Positions 17,900-26,244 of a stretch of 64,000 nt of DNA are shown in pieces. The position numbers and the translations under genes are program-made. Source of the DNA: Actinomycetota bacterium (GTDB lineage Bacteria > Actinomycetota > Actinomycetes > Propionibacteriales > Nocardioidaceae); contig WLJH01000008.1 of assembly GCA_009701885.1 (NCBI GenBank), positions 62,001-126,000 of the forward strand, read 5' to 3'. How positions within the stretch are numbered: position 1 is the first letter of the stretch; each line of letters starts with the position of its first letter. The notes under the pieces are model-generated. The model was not told the origin of the DNA. It ran no database searches and saw only the letters and a list, made by a program, of their open reading frames with translations.

Positions 17900-18121
17900 T
17901 CAGGAGGACGCGCCGGGCCCGTCCTTCTCGGCCCCGTCGTCGCTGGCTCCCTCATCGGTGTCGTCCATCTCGTCGGCGGTCTTGCCGCCCTCGAGCAGCT
18001 CGCTCCCCTCGCCGTCGGGCAGCCCCTCGGCCAGCGGGTTGTCCTCGCCCGGCACCAGGTCGGGCGGCAGCTGCTCGTCGGGGATCGCGCTCGTGGTCTG
18101 CTCGTGCTCGCACTCGGACAT
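17900..18121 (-). CDS. Small acidic actinobacterial protein, function unknown
   Basis: 73 residues, highly acidic, low complexity in its second half (LPDGEGSELLEGG, DEMDDTDEGASDDGAEKD). The N-terminal part (PPDLVPGEDNPLAEGL) looks like a conserved motif. Its ATG at 18121 has TAGCGT exactly six bases upstream (18128-18133 on this strand), matching the leaderless pattern of neighbouring real genes, which is the best argument that it is expressed. No function is recognised. Confidence 0.6.
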   Translation of the reverse strand: MSECEHEQTTSAIPDEQLPPDLVPGEDNPLAEGLPDGEGSELLEGGKTADEMDDTDEGASDDGAEKDGPGASS

Positions 18122-18203
18122 GTCCCGACGCTAGGCGCCGCCGGCCGGGGCCAGCCTCACCCCGGCGAGCGCGGCCGACCGGACCGGCGGTGCGGCTGCG
18201 CGC

Positions 18204-18650
18204 TCAGCCGAAGCTGATGAACCCGCGCAGTCCCGCCTCGCCGTCCTCGGCCCCCACCTCGTGCAGCTCGGTGAAGCCCAGCGACTCGTAGAAGGCCCGC
18301 TGCCCCGGCTCGGCGTCGGTCACGAGCACCCGCTGGCGCACGTCGGCGTGGCGGTCGAGGACGTGGCGCACCAGCACGCGCCCCACGCCGTGGCGCTGCT
18401 CCTCGGGTCGGACCAGGATGTCCTGGAGGTAGCAGATGGTCGCCCCGTCCGAGAGCGCGCGCGCCAGCCCGACGAGCCGTCCCTCGCGTCGCGCGGTCAC
18501 CACCGTGGTGCTCCCGGCCAGTGCCTGCTCGAGCACGTCGGGGTGGCGGGTGTAGGCGGTCCAGCCGACGGCGTCGTAGAGGTCGAGCAGGTCCTCGCGG
18601 GCCGGGAGCTCCCCCTCGGCGAGGGTCAGTCCGTGCGTCGTCGCATCCAC
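18204..18650 (-). CDS. GNAT family N-acetyltransferase
   Basis: About 148 residues of GNAT fold. Visible elements are VVTARREGRLVGLARALSDG (beta 2-3), YLQDILVRPEEQRHGVGRVLV (beta 4 and the acetyl-CoA pyrophosphate loop, RxxGxG-like), and FYESLGFTELHEV at the C-terminus. The substrate is unknown. Start choice: an ATG at 18671 exists, but TAGCGT (18658-18663) lies downstream of it and seven bases before GTG 18650, so a leaderless start at 18650 is preferred. The alternative adds seven residues. Confidence 0.85.
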   Translation of the reverse strand: MDATTHGLTLAEGELPAREDLLDLYDAVGWTAYTRHPDVLEQALAGSTTVVTARREGRLVGLARALSDGATICYLQDILVRPEEQRHGVGRVLVRHVLDRHADVRQRVLVTDAEPGQRAFYESLGFTELHEVGAEDGEAGLRGFISFG

Positions 18651-18692
18651 CGGGGGCACGCTAGCGGCCATGCGCCGAGACGTTCACCCGCT

Positions 18693-19565
18693 TTACCGGC
18701 GCAGCGGCCCGGCGCTCCACCCGTCCCCGGTGCGGTCCCAGGCGAAGGACCGCTGCCCCGGGTCCACCGGACGCACCACGACCCGGTCCGGACCGGGAGC
18801 GGTGAGGAAGGGCCGGCAGCCCGAGTCGGCCGGGGCGCCACGGGGGCGGGTGGTGGTGGCGACCGGCGTGAGGTCGCCGCTGAGCGGGGCCGAGACCAGG
18901 AGCGTGAACCGGCACCCGCCGGGCACCACGCGGGCCGCCGCCACCCGCAGCGAGCCGTCCGGTGCCAGGGCCGGCTGCGAGGCCGACACGGGCCCCGCGC
19001 CGTACGCCGGGTGGCCGGACCACGCGACCCGGCGGATGCCGTCGTTCTCGTCCCAGAGCCAGGCGCCGCGGGGATCCTCGCCGAGGTAGGCGGTCGCGCC
19101 GTCGGGTGCCACCTCCGGCTCCCCGCCGAAGCCGGGTTCCCGCTGGACCCAGCACTCGCGGTCCCGGCACACCAGCCCGACGTCGAGGTCGTCCCCGTCG
19201 TACTCGTTGCCGTTCGAGAACAGGGCGAGCACGGCCACCGTGCCACCCTCCTCACGGGCGGTGGTGTCGGCGAAGTCGCGGCCGCGTCCGTCGAGCTCGA
19301 AGACCTCCTCGGGCCCGGTCCAGCCGGACCCGTCGGGGTCGCGGTGCTGGACGGTGAGGACGCGACCGTCGGGGCTGCCGACGGAGACCGCCGCCTCGTC
19401 GCCCTCGAGCTCGATGACGCGCGCCGGTGGCGCCTGGTCGGCGTAGGTCTGCTGGGCGTGGCGATAGGTGACCAGGTCGTCGTGGAGCACCGTCACCCAC
19501 AGCACGCCGATCCCGGCCAGCACGACGACCGCTGCTGCGACCACCATGAGCACCCGAGAACCCAC
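18693..19565 (-). CDS. Membrane-anchored exported protein, beta-rich
   Basis: 290 residues. One N-terminal hydrophobic segment (VLMVVAAAVVVLAGIGVLWV) should anchor or export it. The rest is Asp/Gly-rich with repeated short beta-strand patterns (SVGSPDGRVLTVQ, PEVAPDGATAYLG, PALAPDGSLRVAA) that look like a WD40/beta-propeller-like or sugar-binding repeat set. Four Cys residues could form disulfides outside. No enzyme motif is seen. The GTG start at 19565 has TACGGT six bases upstream. It lies in the same direction as the HNH gene, 18 bases downstream of its stop. Confidence 0.7.
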   Translation of the reverse strand: MGSRVLMVVAAAVVVLAGIGVLWVTVLHDDLVTYRHAQQTYADQAPPARVIELEGDEAAVSVGSPDGRVLTVQHRDPDGSGWTGPEEVFELDGRGRDFADTTAREEGGTVAVLALFSNGNEYDGDDLDVGLVCRDRECWVQREPGFGGEPEVAPDGATAYLGEDPRGAWLWDENDGIRRVAWSGHPAYGAGPVSASQPALAPDGSLRVAAARVVPGGCRFTLLVSAPLSGDLTPVATTTRPRGAPADSGCRPFLTAPGPDRVVVRPVDPGQRSFAWDRTGDGWSAGPLRR

Positions 19566-19583
19566 GGCCCCACCGTAGAGGGG

Positions 19584-21146
19584 TCAGGCCGCCCAGCCGG
19601 CAGGTCCGAGGTCGTCGACGAGCTCGACCGCGCGGCCCGGGTAGATCTCGACGACGGTTGCGGTGGTGCGGCAGGCGGCCTCGCCCGGGGTGCTCGGCAG
19701 GGCGCGGGTGCCGGTGGCGTCGCGGAGGTAGGTGTGGCCGTGGGGGTCGCGCCAGAGGTGAATGCCGGGGAAGGGTTCGCGGACCTGCCAGCCGCCGTGG
19801 GTCTTGAGGCGGTGGTGGAAGGAGTGGAGGGGGCCGAGGTTGTCGACGCGGGTCTGTCCGTGTGGTTGTTCGGGCCCGGGTGGTTGCCAGGGTTCCTCGT
19901 GGTCGAGCTGGACGTGGCTGCTGGTGGAGATCGCCGCGCCCCAGGGGAAGGTCTCGACGGGGTGGCGGAGCTGGACGGCTCGGCGGTGTCGGGTGGGGAT
20001 CTCGTAGGCGTCGACGGGGGCGAGGCCGTCGATGTCGAGGACCGGAAGCACCTGGAAGTGAGCGCGGGGGCCGAGGACCTCTCGCAGCCAGGTCTCGGAC
20101 ACGGCTCCGTGGCCGTCGATGCGCGCGACGTGGTCCAGCGGCTGGCCGGTCTCGTCGTGGTCGCGGCCGGGTGGGACGGTGATCTGATCGCCGGTCTCGG
20201 GGTCGGTGTGGCTGGTGCCGCCGTAGAGGTGGACCACCAGTGTGGTGTGCGGCAGCAGGTCGCGCAGGTCCAGCTCGGCGAGGTCCAGGTCGGTGCAGTG
20301 GGGCAGGTCGGATCCGGCGTCGGATCCGGCGTCGGTGGCGAATCCGCCGGCGAGCAGCGCGACCGCGTGGACGCGGAGGTCGTCGGTGGTGGGGGCGTCC
20401 TCGGCCTCGGTCACCGTGGCCGGCAGCGTTCGCTCGATGCGCGAGGCCAGGGTGGTGATCGCGGCGTCGAGGGCGTCGATGATGGGCAGGGGTGCTCGGA
20501 TCATGAAGGTGGCCATGCCGGCTGCTTGGTCGCCGGGCAGGGGTGTGAGCTTCTTGGCGAAGCGGGCGCGGGCGGCGCGTTCCTCGCGTTCGCGGGCGAG
20601 GTGGGGCGCGGCGGCGGTGACCTTGCCGGCCACGAGGGTCTGGAAGCGGGTCCAGGGGATGCGGCCGTCGGCGGACTCGGCGACCTCGCCGTCGACCCAG
20701 GCTGCCTCGGCGGCACTCAGGTTGCGGGTGGCCTCGGCGACGTGGATGGCGTAGGTGTCGCGGACCTCGAGGGCCTGGACCCGCGACCACAGGTTCGGCA
20801 GTCGGAGCTTGAGGTCGAGAGCGGCGGAGATGTGGCGGCGCCCGGCGTGGGTGCCTCGGCCCATCCGGGCGCCGAAGGTCGCGGCGGCGAACTCGGTGAC
20901 CTCCGGTGTCCCCTCCCCGCCGTACAGCTTGGCTCTCTCCCGCCCGGGCTTGCCCGACTCGGTCGGGTCGAGCCGGTCCGCGGGGTGCGCGATCGCCCAC
21001 TCGTAGGCCAGCGCCAGCAGCTCAGCACCCATCCGCTGCCAGGTCCTCGCGCACTCACCGACCCGGTCCAGCACCTCGGTCTCGGTCAGGCCGCCGACGG
21101 TAGGCGCCGTGGACTCCGCAACGGGCTCGGCGGAGGCTGACGACAT
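19584..21146 (-). CDS. DUF222/HNH endonuclease domain protein (13E12 repeat type)
   Basis: 520 residues. A long N-terminal DUF222 helical domain (about 20-330) is followed by a C-terminal HNH domain with QLDHEEPW, VDNLGPLHSFHHRLKTHGGW (about 413-450). This family is abundant and multicopy in Nocardioides and Mycobacterium; HNH domains cut DNA, but the cellular role of the family is not settled. A 12-bp duplicated segment lies at 20308-20331. ATG at 21146 was chosen because the only upstream in-frame start, GTG at 21167, lies inside a LexA box and promoter spacer. The transcript appears leaderless and SOS-controlled. Confidence 0.92.
   Translation of the reverse strand: MSSASAEPVAESTAPTVGGLTETEVLDRVGECARTWQRMGAELLALAYEWAIAHPADRLDPTESGKPGRERAKLYGGEGTPEVTEFAAATFGARMGRGTHAGRRHISAALDLKLRLPNLWSRVQALEVRDTYAIHVAEATRNLSAAEAAWVDGEVAESADGRIPWTRFQTLVAGKVTAAAPHLAREREERAARARFAKKLTPLPGDQAAGMATFMIRAPLPIIDALDAAITTLASRIERTLPATVTEAEDAPTTDDLRVHAVALLAGGFATDAGSDAGSDLPHCTDLDLAELDLRDLLPHTTLVVHLYGGTSHTDPETGDQITVPPGRDHDETGQPLDHVARIDGHGAVSETWLREVLGPRAHFQVLPVLDIDGLAPVDAYEIPTRHRRAVQLRHPVETFPWGAAISTSSHVQLDHEEPWQPPGPEQPHGQTRVDNLGPLHSFHHRLKTHGGWQVREPFPGIHLWRDPHGHTYLRDATGTRALPSTPGEAACRTTATVVEIYPGRAVELVDDLGPAGWAA
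20308..20331. repeat. 12-bp direct repeat in the HNH gene
   Basis: Two adjacent copies of TCGGATCCGGCG in frame encode a short Asp-Ala-Gly-Ser duplication in the DUF222 region. Confidence 0.8.
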
Positions 21147-21152
21147 ATCGCA

Positions 21153-21181
21153 ACCGTAGTCGAACACCAGTTCGAAATCAA
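21153..21181 (-). promoter_or_regulatory. Promoter of the HNH gene
   Basis: On the minus strand, TTGATT (21176-21181), a 17-base spacer, TACGGT (21153-21158), then six bases to the ATG at 21146. No ribosome binding site is present, so the mRNA is predicted to be leaderless. Confidence 0.7.
21160..21175. promoter_or_regulatory. LexA (SOS) box
   Basis: TCGAAC-N4-GTTCGA, a perfect palindrome and exact match to the Gram-positive/mycobacterial LexA consensus. It fills the spacer between -35 and -10 of the HNH gene promoter, the ideal position for repression that is lifted by DNA damage. Confidence 0.88.
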
Positions 21182-21407
21182 GGGTTCATGCGACATCGAC
21201 AGTCATCGACGTGCCAGCCAGGAAGGGCCGTCGGCACGGTCGAGGTCACGCGCAGGGTGACGCGAGACGCACCCACGAAGTCACGGAGAGCCCAGGCGCA
21301 GCGCGACGCCGCGCCCGTCGTGGAGGTCGGGCCGTCACCGATGCCGACCCACACCCCGCCGTCGGCGAACGGAGCATCGAGCGAAAAGTCGCCCGCCGGC
21401 CGGCCGA
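21182..21407. other. Gene-poor spacer, no supported feature
   Basis: Between the HNH promoter and the end of the metallo-hydrolase gene. One minus-strand frame stays open across it and contains plausible beta-strand text (FADGGVWVGIGDGP, RDFVGASRVTLRVTSTVP), ending TGA at 21178-21180, but it has no start of its own and no recognised family. It could be a decayed gene end. Confidence 0.4.
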
Positions 21408-22265
21408 CTACAGCAGCGGCAGCCGCTTCTGGCTGCGCGGCAGGTGCTCGTACCCGCGCTCGACGGCCCGGGCCAGGTGCGCGGGGTCGATCGGCCAGTC
21501 GCCGACCGAGAGCGCCTGCGCCAGCGGCACCCCGCGGCCGGCCAGGTCGCGGATCGTCTCGGCCACGACGCCGATGTCGGCGCGCTGGTCCATGACGAAG
21601 TCCCGGTCCACCGGGGCCCCGTGCCCGGGGACGACGACCGTGCCGGGCGTGCACAGCTGCAGCGTGACGTCGAGGGCCAGCGGCCACTCCATCGGGAAGG
21701 AGTCGGCGCCGTACGCCGGGGGACCGGACTCCTCGACCAGGTCGCCGGCCAGCACCACGTCGGCGTCGGGCACCCGCACGACCAGGTCGCCGGCGGTGTG
21801 GCCGCGTCCGGGGTGCACCAGCTCCAGGGCCCGGTCGCCGAGGTCGACCACTGCGACCGACGAGAACGGGCGGTCGGGCAGCACGACCGGGCTCGCGTCG
21901 ACCTCGCCCGGCACCGGCTCCTCGCCGTCGTACGCCGGCCGGTCGGCCGCCCACGCGGCCAGCTCCTCGACGCACGTCTCGTGCGCGTGCACGGGCAGCG
22001 CGTCGCCGTAGGCCTCGCGCAGCGTCGCGGTGCCGAGCACGTGGTCGTGGTGGGCGTGGGTGGTCACGACCGCGACGACCTCGCCGGCACCGAGCGCGCG
22101 AGCCTGCTCCACGACCACCCAGCCCATCCGGGTCGAGGCGTGCGTGTCGACCACGACGAGGCCGCGCTCGCCCCCGACGTAGGTGGTGTTGGCGTCGTAC
22201 CACTCGTGGCGGGCGACCCACACGCGGTCAGCGACCTCGACGAGGGCCGGGGGACTGGCGGTCAT
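21408..22265 (-). CDS. Metallo-beta-lactamase-fold hydrolase
   Basis: 285 residues. The metal-binding motif is THAHHDH (HxHxDH, residues 70-75). A third His lies in ELVHPGRGHTAGDLVV, the bridging Asp in VVLAGDLVEESG and the last His in VVPGHGAPVDRD, so the full dinuclear zinc site of the fold is present. The family covers glyoxalase II, lactonases and similar hydrolases; the substrate is open. ATG at 22265 has TAGGGT six bases upstream (22272-22277 on this strand), indicating a leaderless mRNA whose promoter lies in the 21-base gap to the DUF2470-like gene upstream. Confidence 0.88.
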   Translation of the reverse strand: MTASPPALVEVADRVWVARHEWYDANTTYVGGERGLVVVDTHASTRMGWVVVEQARALGAGEVVAVVTTHAHHDHVLGTATLREAYGDALPVHAHETCVEELAAWAADRPAYDGEEPVPGEVDASPVVLPDRPFSSVAVVDLGDRALELVHPGRGHTAGDLVVRVPDADVVLAGDLVEESGPPAYGADSFPMEWPLALDVTLQLCTPGTVVVPGHGAPVDRDFVMDQRADIGVVAETIRDLAGRGVPLAQALSVGDWPIDPAHLARAVERGYEHLPRSQKRLPLL

Positions 22266-22286
22266 GCCGCCACCCTAGGAGCGGGT

Positions 22287-22997
22287 TCAGCACACCCCGC
22301 CGTCGAGGTGGCGGCGCAGCATCTCGCCCAGCTCGGCCGGGGTGGCAGCGGGTGGGCTGAAGCGCAGGCGCTCGGAATGCGCACCCTCGGCGTCGATCCA
22401 GCGCAGGTCCACGCCGGCAGGCGTGAGCGCGCCGAGGGAGGCGGCCAGCAGCCGGGCCGGGGGGAGCCCGGTGCGCCGCGAGACCGCCCGCCGCAGCTCC
22501 TCGCCGTGGCAGGTCGTGGCGTGCTGCGCGGCGCGCGTGAGGTAGCCGCGGTTGAGCACGTGCTCCTCGGAGAGGAAGTCGGCGACCGGGACGGGGGTGG
22601 CCCGCCCCCGCACCGTGAGGACGACCGCGGACGGCTCGAGCACGGCGACGCGGTGCTCCTCGGGGCAGCTGCCGCAGCGCTCGCTGACCCCGAGCGCCAA
22701 GCGCCCCGTGAGGTGCAGCTGGTCCGCCTGCGCGGGATCCCCGGCGTCGACGCCACCGGTGAGGTGCAGCGAGACCACCTCGCGCCGCGCCGCCGCGGTC
22801 AGCAGGGCCGCGTCCGCGCGGCACACCAGGGTGGGCCGCCCGGCGTCGTCGTCGAGACCGAGGACCTCCTCGGCGAGGTCGACGGGCAGACCGTCCCGGC
22901 GCAGGTCCGCGGCGGCGGGGCAGGCGAGCACGCTCCGAGCGCGGGCCGCCACGGAGTAGGGGTCGCGCTGGGTTCGGGGGGAGCGGACGAGCGGCAC
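22287..22997 (-). CDS. Iron-regulated DUF2470-domain protein
   Basis: 236 residues. The C-terminal 90 residues fit DUF2470 (GVDLRWIDAEGAHSERLRF, then TPAELGEMLRRHL), a domain found alone or fused to HugZ-like heme-degrading/flavin-binding proteins. The N-terminal part (DLAEEVLGLDDD, VSLHLTGGVDA, LALGVSERCGSCPEEHRVAVLEP) resembles the split-barrel-like partner region weakly. A role in iron or heme handling is inferred from the iron box 30 bases upstream. GTG at 22997 is supported by GGAGGT five bases before it, so unlike many neighbours this gene has a leader. Confidence 0.7.
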   Translation of the reverse strand: MPLVRSPRTQRDPYSVAARARSVLACPAAADLRRDGLPVDLAEEVLGLDDDAGRPTLVCRADAALLTAAARREVVSLHLTGGVDAGDPAQADQLHLTGRLALGVSERCGSCPEEHRVAVLEPSAVVLTVRGRATPVPVADFLSEEHVLNRGYLTRAAQHATTCHGEELRRAVSRRTGLPPARLLAASLGALTPAGVDLRWIDAEGAHSERLRFSPPAATPAELGEMLRRHLDGGVC

Positions 22998-23026
22998 GGG
23001 ACCTCCGAGGTGAGTCGGTGCAATAG

Positions 23027-23045
23027 TTAGGTAAGCCTAACCTAC
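23027..23045. promoter_or_regulatory. Iron box (DtxR/IdeR/DmdR operator)
   Basis: TTAGGTAAGCCTAACCTAC matches the 19-bp consensus TTAGGTTAGGCTAACCTAA at 16 positions. It lies 30 bases upstream of the DUF2470-like gene and overlaps where its promoter should be, predicting repression when iron is plentiful. Confidence 0.88.
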
Positions 23046-23087
23046 CCTCGCGGTCCTGTCAGCGCCTCGACCCCGCGGCTTGTAGCA

Positions 23088-23114
23088 TTGGCACTCCGGC
23101 CTGCGGAGTGCCAG
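23088..23114. promoter_or_regulatory. CIRCE element (HrcA operator)
   Basis: TTGGCACTC-N9-GAGTGCCAG, with perfect 9-base arms, is the heat-shock operator of HrcA. It sits 56 bases before hrcA. A TAGCAT hexamer (23083-23088) abuts it and is a candidate -10, so HrcA binding would block its own operon. Confidence 0.93.
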
Positions 23115-23170
23115 CGCAGGCCCCGCGGGCCTCCGGGCCCGCCCTCGACCGCAGACCTCGGAGGTGGACC

Positions 23171-24223
23171 GTGCAGGAGGACCGTCGGCTCGCCGTGCTC
23201 CGCGCCATCGTGGAGGACTACGTCCACACCGAGGAGCCGGTCGGGTCCAAGGCGCTCGTCGAGCGGCACGGCCTGGGCGTCTCGCCGGCCACGGTCCGCA
23301 ACGACATGGCGGTGCTGGAGGAGGAGGGCTACATCACCCAGCCCCACACCAGCGCCGGCCGGGTCCCCACCGACAAGGGATACCGGCTCTTCGTCGACCG
23401 CCTCACCACTGTCAAGCCGCTCTCGGCGGCGGAGAAGCGGGCCATCTCCTCCTTCCTCGACGGCGCCGTCGACCTCGACGACGTGGTCTCGCGCTCGGTG
23501 CGGCTGCTCTCGCAGCTGACCCGCCAGGTGGCCGTCGTGCAGTACCCCACGCTCTCCTCCTCCACCGTCCGCCACGTCGAGCTCGTCGCGCTGACCCCCG
23601 AGCGGCTCCTGGTCGTGCTGATCCTCAGCACGGGCCGGGTCGAGCAGCGCCTGGTCGAGCTCACGTCCCCGATCGGTGAGGAGGAGCTGGCCGCCCTGCG
23701 CAGCCGGGTCCTGCTCGCCGCCGTCGGGCAGCGGATCGCCGATGCAGTGACCGCGCTCCGGGCCTCGGTGCCCGAGCAGCCCGGCGAGGACGGGGCTCCG
23801 GACCGGCCCGCAGACCGGCCCGCGGACCCCACCGGCGCCGTGGTCGAGGCGCTCGTGGAGGCGATGAGCGACCACCGCTCCGACCAGCGGGTGGCGGTCG
23901 GCGGCGCGGCGAACCTCGCGCGCTACGGCGACAGTTTCGACTCCGCCGTACGTCCCCTGCTCGAGGCGCTCGAGGAGCACGTCGTGCTGCTCAAGCTCCT
24001 CGGCGAGGCGGGCACCGGTGGGCTGGTCACCGTCCGGATCGGCGCGGAGGGCCCCTACGAGGAGCTCTCCTCCACCAGCGCGGTCTCCACCGGCTACGGC
24101 CCCGAGGACCAGTCCCTGGCGACCCTCGGCATCGTCGGCCCCACGCGCATGGACTACCCAGGCACGATGGCGGCCGTGCGTGCGGTCGCCCGCTACGTCA
24201 CCCGCATCCTCGACGAGGCCTGA
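23171..24223 (+). CDS. hrcA: Heat-inducible transcription repressor HrcA
   Basis: 350-residue repressor that binds CIRCE and is kept active by GroEL. It has an N-terminal winged helix ([24 protein letters not shown], then [36 protein letters not shown]), a dimerisation domain and a GAF-like insertion ending [19 protein letters not shown] repeated 12-bp unit at 23801-23824 adds an Arg-Pro-Ala-Asp linker not usual for HrcA. GTG at 23171 begins right before the winged helix; longer frames would pass through the CIRCE. It is followed by dnaJ, the standard actinobacterial pair. Confidence 0.97.
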   Translation: MQEDRRLAVLRAIVEDYVHTEEPVGSKALVERHGLGVSPATVRNDMAVLEEEGYITQPHTSAGRVPTDKGYRLFVDRLTTVKPLSAAEKRAISSFLDGAVDLDDVVSRSVRLLSQLTRQVAVVQYPTLSSSTVRHVELVALTPERLLVVLILSTGRVEQRLVELTSPIGEEELAALRSRVLLAAVGQRIADAVTALRASVPEQPGEDGAPDRPADRPADPTGAVVEALVEAMSDHRSDQRVAVGGAANLARYGDSFDSAVRPLLEALEEHVVLLKLLGEAGTGGLVTVRIGAEGPYEELSSTSAVSTGYGPEDQSLATLGIVGPTRMDYPGTMAAVRAVARYVTRILDEA

Positions 24224-24309
24224 CCCGCTCCCACCGGAGCAGCCGGACCCCGCCGGCCCACCCCCAGCCAGCACCCCGCACCCGAGCACAGGACAGGAAG
24301 CAACCGCCC

Positions 24310-25482
24310 GTGAGCCAGGACCTGTACGCGATCCTCGACGTCGCCCGCGACGCCGACGAGGCGACCATCAAGAAGGCCTACCGGAAGCTGGCCCGGCAGT
24401 ACCACCCCGACGTCAACCCCGACCCCTCCGCCAAGGAGCGCTTCGGCGAGGTGTCGCGGGCGTACGAGGTGCTCTCGGACCCGCAGAAGCGGGCGGCCTA
24501 CGACCGCGGTGGGGACCCGTTCGGCGGGATGGGCGGCGCCGGTGCGGGAGCCGGGTTCTCCTTCACCGACATCATGGACGCCTTCTTCGGTGGCGGTGCC
24601 CAGGGCACCGGCACCGGCCGAGGTCCGCGTCCGCGCGTGCGCCGCGGCCAGGACGCCTTGATCCGCCTGGAGATCGAGCTCGCCGAGGCCGCCTTCGGCG
24701 TCGCCCGGGAGATCAAGGTCGACACCGCGGTGACCTGCTCCACCTGCGCCGGGGAGGGCGCGGCCCCGGGCACGCACGCGATCCCGTGCGAGACCTGCCG
24801 CGGCCAGGGCGAGGTCGCCCACGTCCAGCGCTCCTTCCTCGGCGAGATCCGCACGCTGCGCCCGTGCGCGGCCTGTCGCGGCTTCGGCACCGTCATCCCC
24901 GACCCGTGCCGCGAGTGCTCGGGCGACGGCCGGGTCCGCTCGCGCCGCTCGCTCACGGTCAAGATCCCCGCGGGGGTCGACACCGGCACCCGGGTCCAGC
25001 TGGCCGAGCAGGGCGAGGTCGGTCCCGGCGGCGGCCCCGCCGGCGACCTGTACGTCGAGATCCACGTCGCCCCGCACCCGGTCTTCAAGCGCCAGGGCGA
25101 CGACCTTCACTGCACCGTCACCGTCCCCATGACCGCCGCCGCGCTCGGCACGACCATCGAGATGCCCACGCTGGAGGCCGACGTGGTCGAGGGCGAGCCG
25201 ACCACCGACCTCGAGACCTCCTTCGACCTCGACGTCCGCCCCGGCACCCAGTCCGGCACCGAGCAGGTGCTGCGTGGCCGCGGCGTGCCCGGGCTGCGCG
25301 GCGGCCGCGGCGACCTCGTCGTCACCCTCGCCGTGGAGACGCCGACCCGGCTCGACGCACGCCAGGAGGAGCTGCTGCGCGAGCTCGCCGCCCTGCGCGG
25401 CGAGGAGGCCCCCGAGGGCACGGTCAAGCCGGGCGCGAAGTCGGTCTTCGGCCGCCTGCGCGACGCGTTCAACCCGCACTGA
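24310..25482 (+). CDS. dnaJ: Chaperone DnaJ (second-copy type, next to hrcA)
   Basis: 390-residue Hsp40 that stimulates DnaK. The J domain contains HPD (YHPDVNPD), followed by a Gly/Phe-rich linker and a zinc-binding centre with four CxxCxGxG repeats: [32 protein letters not shown]. The substrate-binding C-terminal domains are complete. The gene lies 86 bases after hrcA under the same CIRCE-controlled transcript. GTG at 24310 has an AGGAAG-like ribosome binding site about ten bases upstream. Confidence 0.97.
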   Translation: MSQDLYAILDVARDADEATIKKAYRKLARQYHPDVNPDPSAKERFGEVSRAYEVLSDPQKRAAYDRGGDPFGGMGGAGAGAGFSFTDIMDAFFGGGAQGTGTGRGPRPRVRRGQDALIRLEIELAEAAFGVAREIKVDTAVTCSTCAGEGAAPGTHAIPCETCRGQGEVAHVQRSFLGEIRTLRPCAACRGFGTVIPDPCRECSGDGRVRSRRSLTVKIPAGVDTGTRVQLAEQGEVGPGGGPAGDLYVEIHVAPHPVFKRQGDDLHCTVTVPMTAAALGTTIEMPTLEADVVEGEPTTDLETSFDLDVRPGTQSGTEQVLRGRGVPGLRGGRGDLVVTLAVETPTRLDARQEELLRELAALRGEEAPEGTVKPGAKSVFGRLRDAFNPH

Positions 25483-25495
25483 CCCGGGTCACCCG

Positions 25496-26236
25496 ATGAG
25501 CCTGCCCGTCCACCTGGTCCCGTCCCTCGACGCTGCCACCACCGGCAGCACGGTGGTGGTCGAGGGCGACGAGGCCCACCACGCCGTCGCCGTACGCCGT
25601 CTGCGGACCGGTGAGCAGGTCGTGCTGACCGACGGGCTCGGTCGCGCCGTGGTCGGCGAGGTGGGGGAGACCGGCAAGCGACGGCTCGAGGTCGTGGTGA
25701 CCTCGGTGACCTCCGAGCCCGAGCCCGCCCCGGCCGTCACCGTCGTCCAGGCGCTGCCCAAGGGCGACCGGGGCGAGCTGGCCGTGGAGGTGCTGACCGA
25801 GGTCGGTGTCGCCCGCGTCGTGCCGTGGGCCGCCGCGCGCTCGGTCGCGGTCTGGAAGGGCGAGCGCGCCGAGAAGGGCCTGGCCAAGTGGCGCGCCACC
25901 GCCCGCGAGGCCGCCAAGCAGTCCCGCCGCTCCTGGCACCCGGTCGTCGACCCGCTCGCGACCACCGCCGGGGTGGTCGACCTGGTGGCTGCCGCCGACC
26001 TCGCGGTCGTGCTGCACGAGGACGCCACCGACCCGCTCAGCGGGCTCGAGGTGCCCGCTCTGGGCAGCGTCCTGGTCGTCGTCGGCCCCGAGGGCGGCAT
26101 CGCCCCCGAGGAGCTCGACGCGCTCACGGCCGCCGGCGCGCGGTCGGTGCGCCTGGGCGCGGAGGTCCTGCGGACCTCGACCGCCGGCGTCGCCGCCGTC
26201 GCCGCCCTGCTGGCCCGCACCCCCCGCTGGGGCTGA
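25496..26236 (+). CDS. rsmE: 16S rRNA (uracil-1498-N3)-methyltransferase
   Basis: 246-residue SPOUT methyltransferase that uses SAM to methylate U1498 of 16S rRNA. It has an N-terminal PUA-like domain (HHAVAVRRLRTGEQV) and a C-terminal knot with QALPKGDRGELAVEVLTEVGV, VVVGPEGGIAPEELD and RLGAEVLRTSTA, all family signatures. ATG at 25496 follows the dnaJ stop by 13 bases, placing it in the hrcA-dnaJ-rsmE operon. Confidence 0.95.
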   Translation: MSLPVHLVPSLDAATTGSTVVVEGDEAHHAVAVRRLRTGEQVVLTDGLGRAVVGEVGETGKRRLEVVVTSVTSEPEPAPAVTVVQALPKGDRGELAVEVLTEVGVARVVPWAAARSVAVWKGERAEKGLAKWRATAREAAKQSRRSWHPVVDPLATTAGVVDLVAAADLAVVLHEDATDPLSGLEVPALGSVLVVVGPEGGIAPEELDALTAAGARSVRLGAEVLRTSTAGVAAVAALLARTPRWG

Positions 26237-26244
26237 GCCCCGGC

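Noticed and set aside
18261..21140. 959-codon plus-strand open frame opposite the GNAT, anchored protein and HNH genes
   Set aside because: Crosses three confident minus-strand genes, has no motif and is Val/Gly/Asp-rich shadow sequence.
21165..21167. GTG at 21167 as start of the HNH protein
   Set aside because: It lies inside the LexA box and promoter spacer; ATG 21146 follows the -10 by six bases.
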